The notes below the pieces were generated by a model. That model had not been told where the DNA came from. It was given only the letters and a program-made list of their open reading frames with translations, and did no database searches. Positions 57,975-64,000 of a stretch of DNA of 64,000 nucleotides are shown piece after piece. Position numbers and translations under genes: made by a program. Each line of letters starts with the position of its first letter. Position 1 is the first letter of the stretch. The stretch spans positions 434,001-498,000 of the forward strand of contig NZ_JAUSZH010000001.1 in NCBI RefSeq assembly GCF_030817355.1, written 5' to 3'. This stretch comes from Streptomyces sp. V1I1. Its GTDB lineage: Bacteria; Actinomycetota; Actinomycetes; Streptomycetales; Streptomycetaceae.

Positions 57975-58786
57975 CGCACGTCCGGCTTGAGTACGTAGCC
58001 GACTCCGCGCACCGTGTGGATCAAGGGGGTGCGTCCGGCGTCGATCTTCTTGCGCAGGTAACTGATGTAGAGCTCGACCACATGGGCCTGGCCGCCGAAG
58101 TCGTAACTCCACACGCGGTCCAGGATCTGTGCCTTGCTGAGCACCCGCCGCGGGTTGCGTATCAGGAAACGCAGCAGTTCGAACTCGGTGGGCGTCAGAT
58201 CCACCACCTGTCCGGCGCGCGACACCTCGCGGGCGTCCTCGTCCATCACCAGGTCGCCGACGGCCAGCAGTTTGCCGGTGTCCGGCGTACGCGTCATTCC
58301 CGCGCGGCGCAGCAGCCCGCGCAGCCGGGCGAGTACCTCCTCCAGGCTGAACGGTTTGGTGACGTAGTCGTCGCCGCCTGCGGTGATCCCGGCGATGCGG
58401 TCCTCCACGGCGTCCCGCGCGGTCAGGAACAGCACGCACACCCCCGGCGCCGCGGCGCGCAGCCTGCGCAGGACCTCCAGACCGTTGATGTCGGGCAGCA
58501 TCACGTCCAGCACCACCGCATCGGGATGGAACTGCGAGGCGGTGGCCAGCGCGTCCTCGCCGGTGCCGGCTGCTTTGACCTCCCAGCCCTCGGAACGCAG
58601 GACGTCGCAGAGGATGCCGGCCAGGTCGGGTTCGTCGTCCACCACAAGCACTCGCGCCGGCGTGCCGTCGGGACGACGCAGAGCGGCCGGTGCGGCGGCA
58701 GAGGCGTCGGCCATGGGCCTGTCGGTGAGGGCGGGCGCGGACGCTGTGGAGACGTCGTCGGTCGCGGGAGTGGCGTGCGTGTCCAT
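57971..58786 (-). CDS. OmpR-family response regulator
   Basis: A 271-residue regulator. The receiver domain starts ARVLVVDDEPDLAGILCDVL; the phosphorylated aspartate lies in AVVLDVMLPDINGLEVL and the lysine in DDYVTKPFSLEEVLARL. The C-terminal winged helix of the OmpR type reads DLTPTEFELLRFLIRNPRRV, LSKAQILDRVWSYDFGG and RKKIDAGRTPLIHTVRGVGY. An N-terminal extension of about 40 residues is Ala/Asp-rich; starting at the internal ATG 58714 would remove most of it. A paired site in the divergent promoter region (58813-58876) is its likely target. Confidence 0.9.
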   Translation of the reverse strand: MDTHATPATDDVSTASAPALTDRPMADASAAAPAALRRPDGTPARVLVVDDEPDLAGILCDVLRSEGWEVKAAGTGEDALATASQFHPDAVVLDVMLPDINGLEVLRRLRAAAPGVCVLFLTARDAVEDRIAGITAGGDDYVTKPFSLEEVLARLRGLLRRAGMTRTPDTGKLLAVGDLVMDEDAREVSRAGQVVDLTPTEFELLRFLIRNPRRVLSKAQILDRVWSYDFGGQAHVVELYISYLRKKIDAGRTPLIHTVRGVGYVLKPDVR

Positions 58787-58812
58787 GGTCCTCGCAGTAT
58801 CCCGCCCCAACC

Positions 58813-58876
58813 TCTGTGTTTCCTCTGAGTCCTCCGGTCGACCCCGGCGAGGGCCCGTCTTCAGAGGAAACACAGA
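58813..58876. promoter_or_regulatory. Inverted double binding site for the response regulator
   Basis: Two perfect 16-base copies in opposite orientation, TCTGTGTTTCCTCTGA (58813-58828) and TCAGAGGAAACACAGA (58861-58876), flank 32 bases. Each copy contains two CTCTG elements 11 bases apart, the spacing of direct repeats bound by OmpR/PhoB dimers (CTCTGTG-N4-CTCTGAG). The site is centred in the 187-bp spacer between the divergent regulator/kinase and ferric-reductase operons, so phosphorylated regulator probably controls both. Confidence 0.7.
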
Positions 58877-58973
58877 AATTCCGCTGCCAGGGTGAGCCAC
58901 CGGCCGGTTCCGGGGCCCTGGCGCCCACGGAATCCCAGGCCGACACCCGGAGTCCAGCTGAAGGGGAGCCTTG

Positions 58974-60347
58974 ATGACCACCGTCCAGCACACCGGCGCG
59001 GCCACGTCCGTGCCGCGACACGCGTCGCCGCCGACACGACGGCCGTGGCGGCCGCCTGCCACGGCCGTCCTGGTGGTGATCCACGCCGGTGCGGCGGCGG
59101 TACTCGCTCTGTGGTGGCGGAACACGCCCTCGGTCGTCGGCATCGACGGCTGGCTGACGGGCGCCGGCCGCATCACCGGACTCCTGGCCGGCTATGCCTG
59201 CGCCGTTCTGCTCGCGCTGATGGCGCGGATCCCGGCGCTCGACCGGGGCGTGGGCAGCGACCGGCTCGCCCGCTGGCATGCGATCGGCGGGCGGTACACC
59301 GTCTCCCTCGCCCTCGCTCATACGCTGCTGATCATCTGGGGGTACTCCATCACCTCCAGCACCAGCGTCGTGGACATGACGACGACCCTGGTGCTGCGGT
59401 ACCCGGACGTACTGAAGGGCACCATCGGCATGCTGCTGTTTGTCGTGGTCGGCGCTGTGTCAGCCAGGGCCGCGCGTCGCCGCCTCAGCTACGAGACGTG
59501 GCACTACCTGCACTTCTGCACCTATCTCGCGGTCTATCTGGCCTTCTTCCACCAGCTGTCGAACGGTGCCGACTTCATGGCGGACCGTCCTGCGCGGCTG
59601 GCCTGGTACACGCTGTACCTCACAGTTGCGGCGCTGCTGCTGCGGTACCGCTTCCTCAGCCCGCTGCTGCGGGCGCTGCGCCACCGCCTACGAGTGGCCG
59701 AGGTCCACCCCGAAGCGCCCGGAGTGGTGTCCGTGTACCTCACCGGCGAGAAGCTGGACCGCCTCGGCGCGGAGCCGGGACAGTTCTTCCGCTGGCGCTT
59801 CCTCGCCCCGGGAATGTGGTGGGCCGCCAACCCGTACTCGTTGTCCGCTCCGGCCGACTCCCGCTATCTGCGGATCACGGTCAAGGAGGCCGGCGGCCAC
59901 AGCCGTGCGGTGGCCCGGCTGCGGCCCGGTACCCGGGTGTGGGCCGAGGGGCCGTACGGAGGTTTCACAGCAGCGCGCCGCAGCCGGTCCAAGGTGCTGC
60001 TGCTCGCCGGCGGCGTCGGCATCACCCCGCTGCGCGCGCTGTTCGAGACTCTGCCCGGCGAAATGACCCTGCTCTACTACGCCCGCCGCGAGGAGGATCT
60101 GGCGCTGCGCGGGGAGTTGGACGAGATAGCCGCCGCGCGCGGTGCCCGGGTGCTCTACGCGATCGGTGAGGGCGCGGGGCATTCCCTGCCGCTGACGGCG
60201 GACGCGTTGCGCGACGCGATCGGGGACCTGGCGGACCACGAGGTCTACCTGTGCGGGCCGCCGGGGATGACCGCGGCCGCCAAGAGCGCCCTGCGGGACG
60301 CCGGGGTGCCGGGTCGCCACATCCACCACGAGTCGTTCGAGTTCTGA
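58974..60347 (+). CDS. Ferric-reductase-like membrane flavocytochrome
   Basis: A 457-residue oxidoreductase. About six membrane segments form a bis-heme ferric-reductase-like domain, with histidines in WHAIGGRYTVSLALAHTLLI and WHYLHFCTYLAVYLAFFHQL. From about residue 220 comes the FAD-binding domain (NPYSLSAPADSRYLRITVK) and then the NAD(P)H domain (LLLAGGVGITPLRALFETL, and EVYLCGPPGM). It carries electrons from NAD(P)H across the membrane. ATG 58974 has GGGGAG five bases upstream. It is the first of three genes, followed by an FMN-binding protein and its flavinylation enzyme, and faces the two-component system. Confidence 0.88.
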   Translation: MTTVQHTGAATSVPRHASPPTRRPWRPPATAVLVVIHAGAAAVLALWWRNTPSVVGIDGWLTGAGRITGLLAGYACAVLLALMARIPALDRGVGSDRLARWHAIGGRYTVSLALAHTLLIIWGYSITSSTSVVDMTTTLVLRYPDVLKGTIGMLLFVVVGAVSARAARRRLSYETWHYLHFCTYLAVYLAFFHQLSNGADFMADRPARLAWYTLYLTVAALLLRYRFLSPLLRALRHRLRVAEVHPEAPGVVSVYLTGEKLDRLGAEPGQFFRWRFLAPGMWWAANPYSLSAPADSRYLRITVKEAGGHSRAVARLRPGTRVWAEGPYGGFTAARRSRSKVLLLAGGVGITPLRALFETLPGEMTLLYYARREEDLALRGELDEIAAARGARVLYAIGEGAGHSLPLTADALRDAIGDLADHEVYLCGPPGMTAAAKSALRDAGVPGRHIHHESFEF

Positions 60348-60359
60348 GGAGGTACCGCT

Positions 60360-60818
60360 GTGAGCCGAGCCGTACTGGCAACCACGGCGACAGTCGCCGG
60401 CGTGGTGCTGATGCTGTCACTGAAACCGCACCAGAGTCCGACCGCCGCGTCCGCGCCGCCGGTCACACCGCCGGTCACGCCGTCCACCACCGGCACGCCC
60501 GACGACGGGCCGACGGGCGGCAGCCCCTCGGCCAACCGGGACCCCGGCCGCCTGTCAGGCACTTTCACCGGGGACACCGTCACCACCGCCCAGGGACCGG
60601 TGCAGGTCAGGATCACCATGGGCCAGGGCAGGCTGACCGCGGTGGACGTCCTGCAGGGAGTGCACGAGCGCGGCCCCAGCGCCGAGGCCGTGCCGCGACT
60701 GACCCAGCAGGCACTGGCCGCGCAGAACGCACAGATCGACGCCGTGTCGGGCGCCACCTTCACCAGCGAGGGCTACATCTCCTCCCTGCAAAGTGCGCTG
60801 GACCGGGCCCGTGGGTGA
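60360..60818 (+). CDS. FMN-binding domain protein
   Basis: A 152-residue exported or membrane-anchored electron carrier. An N-terminal hydrophobic helix (VLATTATVAGVVLMLSL) is followed by a Pro/Ser/Thr linker and one FMN-binding domain: GTFTGDTVTTAQGPVQVRIT and AQIDAVSGATFTSEGYISSL. The threonine in SGAT is the site where ApbE attaches FMN through a phosphoester bond. GTG 60360 follows GGAGG. It lies 12 bases after the flavocytochrome gene, which probably reduces it, and overlaps the ApbE gene. Confidence 0.88.
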   Translation: MSRAVLATTATVAGVVLMLSLKPHQSPTAASAPPVTPPVTPSTTGTPDDGPTGGSPSANRDPGRLSGTFTGDTVTTAQGPVQVRITMGQGRLTAVDVLQGVHERGPSAEAVPRLTQQALAAQNAQIDAVSGATFTSEGYISSLQSALDRARG

Positions 60819-61605
60819 GGACCGGGTCCTGCGCCATGTGGAGCATGCGATGGGCACCGTGTTCTCGTTCGCCGTCCGGAGCGAGCCGACCCGCGCAGTG
60901 ACCCGGGCGATGGCCGACGCGGTGGCCTGGCTGCACCGGGTCGACGCGGTGTTCTCCCCCTATCGCACTCACAGCCAGATCAGCCGCCTCGGGCGGGGTG
61001 AGCTGACCGTCGGCCAGTGCGACCAGGAGGTGGCCGAGGTGCTCGATCTGTGCCGGACCGCCACCCGCACCAGCGGCGGACGGTTCAGCTCGACGCCCGG
61101 CGGGCGCCTCGACCCGTCCGGCATGGTCAAGGGCTGGGCGGTGGAGCGAGCTTCACAGATCCTCTACGAGGCGGGCGCCCGGCACCACTGCCTCAACGGT
61201 GGTGGCGACATCCAGGCAAGAGGTGAGGCCGCGCCCGGCCGGCCCTGGAGTGTCGGTGTCGCCCATCCTCTGCACCCCGGCGACCTCACCACCGTGGTCC
61301 GCGGCCGTGACCTGGCGGTCGCAACATCCGGCACCGCCGAGCGGGGCCACCACATCGTGGACCCGCACAGCGGACGGCCGGCGACCGGGCTGGTCTCGAT
61401 CACCCTGGTCGGACGGCACCTCACCGAGGTGGACGCCATGGCCACCGCCGCGTTCGCGATGGGCGACGACGCCCGCGAATGGATCCAGTCGCTCGACGGC
61501 ATCGAGGCGTTCGCGGTCACCGCTGACGTCCGCGTCTGGTGGACGCCCGGCTTTGCGGAACACGGCCTGATTCCGGCCCGCGGCTCACAGTCAGAGGCGG
61601 CGTAG
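60811..61605 (+). CDS. apbE: FAD:protein FMN transferase
   Basis: A 264-residue ApbE enzyme that transfers FMN from FAD to a threonine of target proteins. Motifs: HAMGTVFSFAVRSE, FSPYRTHSQISRLGRGE, LDPSGMVKGWAVERAS, LNGGGDIQARGE, ATSGTAERGHHIVDPHSGRP and TLVGRHLTEVDAMATAAFAM, the last holding the metal-binding aspartate. It is shorter at the N-terminus than many homologues and has no lipobox, so it appears cytoplasmic or lightly anchored. GTG 60811 overlaps the FMN-protein gene by eight bases; a weaker GTG at 60838 is possible. Its obvious substrate is the SGAT motif encoded just before it. Confidence 0.9.
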   Translation: MGEDRVLRHVEHAMGTVFSFAVRSEPTRAVTRAMADAVAWLHRVDAVFSPYRTHSQISRLGRGELTVGQCDQEVAEVLDLCRTATRTSGGRFSSTPGGRLDPSGMVKGWAVERASQILYEAGARHHCLNGGGDIQARGEAAPGRPWSVGVAHPLHPGDLTTVVRGRDLAVATSGTAERGHHIVDPHSGRPATGLVSITLVGRHLTEVDAMATAAFAMGDDAREWIQSLDGIEAFAVTADVRVWWTPGFAEHGLIPARGSQSEAA

Positions 61606-61983
61606 CCGCGCGGCGATTCCGTGCCCGACCAGCAGGTAAATTGCGGCGGGCAGGCCGTAATTAAGGAGGACGCGAAGGCCATCTGTGTCCATTGTGAAAA
61701 TGTCCTGTGACCACCAGGCCAACCAGTCCGCCATTCCCTCCACAAACTCGACAAAGACGTTCGCCTGGTTGGCTTCGAGCAGGTAGAGCAGGATCCACAT
61801 GCCCAGGAATACGGCGGCGATGTCCGCGATTGTGTGGATGACCAGGGCCGCCCGTCGCGCGGCGGAGCCGTCCCCGCCGCGTGCGTAGCGGTGGTTGGCG
61901 CCCTGGTTGAGGTCGTATCGCTGGTTGCCGCCCTGGTTGAGGTCGTATCGCTGGTTTTCCGGCAGGGGTTCGGTATTACTCAC
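61591..61983 (-). CDS. Small membrane protein with N-terminal repeat
   Basis: A 130-residue protein. GTG 61983 gives the start SNTEPLPENQRYDLNQGG after the initiator; the cytoplasmic head has two 10-residue NQRYDLNQGG/A copies and a degenerate third (NHRYARGG). Two membrane segments follow, IADIAAVFLGMWILLYLLEA and LNYGLPAAIYLLVGHGIAAR, separated by an aromatic external loop with FVEGMADWLAWWSQDIFTMD. It resembles actinobacterial YggT-like small membrane proteins, but no family is certain. Its final 15 bases overlap the end of apbE in the opposite direction. Confidence 0.75.
   Translation of the reverse strand: MSNTEPLPENQRYDLNQGGNQRYDLNQGANHRYARGGDGSAARRAALVIHTIADIAAVFLGMWILLYLLEANQANVFVEFVEGMADWLAWWSQDIFTMDTDGLRVLLNYGLPAAIYLLVGHGIAARLRRL
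61891..61950. repeat. Tandem 30-bp coding repeat
   Basis: Two adjacent 30-base units, identical except for two positions, encode NQRYDLNQGG and NQRYDLNQGA in the small membrane protein. Third positions are identical too, so the duplication is recent. Confidence 0.85.
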
Positions 61984-62316
61984 TGGAGTCCCAATCTCAC
62001 GCGTACACCGCCTCGACGGCACGGAAGAGCGGCCACCGCACGGCGCTACCTCCCCCACAGGAGAAATCCCGGCCGTGGCCGCATAAGGGTCGCTGTCCGC
62101 TTCCCTATTTGGAACTGCGTCGCACGCGGATGACGCGTTACACGGTCACCGCGATACGTCCGATATCGACGGCTACGAGAATTCCTCAACACCACCATCG
62201 ACTTGGAACGGCTGACACCATGTGCCAGTCCAGAGCTCGCGCCGGACCCGGGTCCGGCCCAACCTGGAATCAGCCCCTCGATCTACAAGGCCTCGTGTAC
62301 GAAGGAGCTGACAGCC
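61984..62316. other. Intergenic region before the DUF4389 gene
   Basis: About 330 bases between divergent genes, with no recognised gene. Somewhat AT-richer patches near 62130-62210 may hold promoters, but no clear pair is seen. Confidence 0.4.
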
Positions 62317-62998
62317 ATGACGACGCCTCCAGCGGCGTACGACCCGGTGAGAGTGGATGCGGCGCTGGAAGCACCGCTGTCGCGCTGGTTGTGGCTGGTG
62401 AAATGGCTGCTCCTGATCCCCCACTACGTTGTGCTGATCTTCCTGTGGATCGCCTTCATGCTGGTCAGCGTGGTCGCGTTCTTCGCCATCCTGATCACGG
62501 AGCGCTATCCGCGGCCGCTGTTCGACTTCAATGTCGGCGTGCTGCGCTGGACCTGGAGGGTCTCTTACTACGGGGTACGGAGCGCTGGCCACCGACCGCT
62601 ACCCGCCGTTCAGTCTGGGCGCGGAGCCCGACTACCCGGCCCGGCTGGACATCGCCTACCCGGAGCGGCTGTCGCGCGGCCTTGTCCTGGTGAAGTGGTG
62701 GCTGCTCGCCATCCCTCACTACATCGTGATCGGCTTCTTCGTCGGCGGGTACGGCTCCGGCTCGTGCGGCGGTGGGCTTGTCTTCGTGCTGGCCATCATC
62801 GCCGCCGTCATCCTCGCCTTCACCGAGAAGTACCCCAAGGACCTGTTCGACCTCATCATCGGGCTCAACCGCTGGGTGCTTCGGGTTGCTGCCTACGCGG
62901 GCCTCATGACCGACACGTACCCGCCCTTCAGACTGGACATGGGCGGTTCTGAACCGGCTGCCGGCCATGACCGCGGCGCTGGTGGGCGGTTTTTCTGA
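62317..62998 (+). pseudogene. DUF4389 membrane protein, frameshifted in a G run
   Basis: Two successive frames together encode one DUF4389 protein of about 226 residues. The first, from ATG 62317 (MTTPPAAYDPVRVDAALEAP; AAGGAG upstream), gives WLVKWLLLIPHYVVLIFLWI and ILITERYPRPLFDFNVGVLR up to VSYYG. The second continues YGALATDRYPPFSLGAEPDY, VLVKWWLLAIPHYIVIGFFV and FTEKYPKDLFDLIIGLNRWV, a duplicate of the same unit. The shift lies at GGGG 62572-62575; removing one G joins the two frames as TAC TAC GGG TAC. The family contains four membrane segments and has unknown function. Either the gene is inactive or the extra base is an error. Confidence 0.8.
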
Positions 62999-63108
62999 CC
63001 GGCCTTTCTGATCGTCCATAAGCTGCTGCACCTGACACCTGTTCGGATGGGCGTTCGAGGGTGTATGAAGGTGCCACCCATTCGTAGTGCTCCCCGAGGG
63101 CGTCGGCC

Positions 63109-64000
63109 ATGCCCGCGAAAACGAAGATGAGATCAGCTACAGCCATACTCGCGATGCTGACGGCCGCACTCACCCTTGCCGTGTCGGGGTGCCAGGGCGG
63201 CGAGGGTACGCAGACGCCGGACGGCCGGTCCCCGTCCGCCGGCGAATCCGCTCCCGGCTCCCACATCCTCGCGGTCAAAATCGACAACGTCGCGCCGGCC
63301 CGGCCCCAGACAGGGCTCGAAAAGGCGGACATCGTCTACGTAGAGCAAGTTGAGGCGGGGCTCAGCCGGATACTCGCCGTCTACTCCTCCCAGCTGCCGC
63401 CCGTCGTCGGCCCGGTGCGCAGCGCCCGTGAAAGCGACCTGGAGCTGCTCCGGCAGTTCGACCGGCCGACCCTCGCCTTCTCCGGGGCACAGACCAAGCT
63501 CTTGCCGCTCATCGAGGCAGCTCCTGTGGACGCACTTCCACCGGAGAAGGCACCGGACGCGTACTTTCGCAGCCGGGACAGAGCCGCCCCGCACAACCTC
63601 TATCTACGACCCGAGCGCGCCCTGCACGACCCGCCCGGTGTGAACGCCGCCAAGTACGCCGGCTTCGGCTTCGGTCCCCCGCCGCCGGGCGGCAGACCGG
63701 TGACCGAGTACAGCGTCCGCTATCCAGCCGCACGCTTCGGCTTCACCTGGTCGGCAGCCCGGCAACAGTGGCTGGTGGCGATGGACGGGGCCCCCTCCCG
63801 CACACCGGCAGGGCGGCAGTTGGGAGCGGCCACCGTGGTCGTGCAGTATGTGACCGTGCGCCCGTCGCGCTTCCACGACCGAGGGGGAAACACGTCTCCG
63901 TACACCGAGACCGTGGGCTCCGGCACCGCGCTCGTCCTGCGCAACGGCAAAGCACACGAGGCCCAGTGGGAACGTGGCAATGCCGAGTCCGGGACAGCAT
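63109..64000 (+). CDS. DUF3048 domain-containing lipoprotein (partial)
   Basis: The frame is open from ATG 63109 to the window end, at least 297 residues. The N-terminus, SATAILAMLTAALTLAVSGC, is a lipoprotein signal with lipobox VSGC. The mature protein opens with the DUF3048 N-terminal domain: VKIDNVAPARPQTGLEKADI, YVEQVEAGLSRILAVYSSQL, PPVVGPVRSARESDLELLRQ. A C-terminal DUF3048 domain begins near residue 250 (QYVTVRPSRFHD, YTETVGSGTALVLRNGK). B. subtilis YerB is a family member of unknown function in the cell envelope. ATG 63109 follows GAGGG. The stop lies beyond the window. Confidence 0.88.
   Translation, partial: MPAKTKMRSATAILAMLTAALTLAVSGCQGGEGTQTPDGRSPSAGESAPGSHILAVKIDNVAPARPQTGLEKADIVYVEQVEAGLSRILAVYSSQLPPVVGPVRSARESDLELLRQFDRPTLAFSGAQTKLLPLIEAAPVDALPPEKAPDAYFRSRDRAAPHNLYLRPERALHDPPGVNAAKYAGFGFGPPPPGGRPVTEYSVRYPAARFGFTWSAARQQWLVAMDGAPSRTPAGRQLGAATVVVQYVTVRPSRFHDRGGNTSPYTETVGSGTALVLRNGKAHEAQWERGNAESGTA

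Noticed and set aside
1..64000. tRNA, rRNA, integrase, transposase or att sites
   Set aside because: No cloverleaf, rRNA sequence or recombinase motif was recognised anywhere in the window.

Overview
This window looks like chromosomal DNA from a Streptomyces or close actinobacterial relative. The base composition is very GC-rich, codon third positions are almost all G or C, GTG and TTG starts are common, and many families are typical of that group: large LAL-type LuxR regulators, DUF5709, GPP34, kinase/substrate-binding-protein fusions and a LAL-flanked accessory region. No rRNA, tRNA, CRISPR array, intact insertion sequence or phage gene was recognised.

Layout. 1-6.5 kb: the end of an unidentified gene, then two minus-strand LAL regulators, the first broken by a one-base deletion in a G run. 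7-20 kb: a tightly coupled five-gene operon encoding a stand-alone DUF4132 protein, a 1639-aa protein of unknown fold, a MoxR-type AAA+ ATPase, a DUF5682 protein fused to a C-terminal VWA domain, and a SWIM zinc-finger protein. From memory this matches the composition of the uncharacterised E. coli yehI/yehL/yehM/yehP/yehQ set. A transmembrane Ser/Thr kinase follows. 22-30 kb: a secreted SGNH esterase with a repeat tail whose frame is broken, a third LAL regulator, DUF5709, GPP34 and a small hypothetical gene. 30-35 kb: a lipoprotein and two tandem kinase/periplasmic-binding-protein fusions in one operon. 36-38.5 kb: relics of a natural-product cluster (an RmlA-RmlB deletion chimera, a PPTase that looks intact, and a type II thioesterase with its middle missing). 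39-42.6 kb: a sulfatase/LTA-synthase-like membrane enzyme flanked by two paralogous coiled-coil/winged-helix proteins that share a promoter sequence. 43-53 kb: a Tat-lipoprotein PotD-type ABC importer, a HAD protein, then a PucR regulator divergent from a DAP-decarboxylase-like enzyme and an APC permease. 53-56.5 kb: a lamin-tail secreted protein, an acyltransferase, and an Lrp regulator divergent from an asparaginase. 56.5-61.6 kb: a two-component system divergent from a ferric-reductase-like flavocytochrome, an FMN-binding protein and ApbE. 61.6-64 kb: a small membrane protein, a frameshifted DUF4389 gene and a DUF3048 lipoprotein that runs off the window.

How the parts work together. The clearest candidate for an undescribed system is the 7-20 kb operon: AAA+ motor, VWA partner, SWIM module and DUF4132 proteins, four of the five start codons overlapping or nearly so. 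The N-terminal part of its DUF5682-VWA protein carries a two-GxxH pattern reminiscent of the TraB/EreA/TIKI hydrolase superfamily. The 56.5-61.6 kb block reads as a sensor-regulated extracytoplasmic flavin electron-transfer module, with a strong inverted regulatory site between the divergent operons. The 43-53 kb block reads as amino-acid or polyamine uptake and metabolism. Single-base differences in G runs recur at several places, so some broken genes may reflect sequencing error rather than biology.
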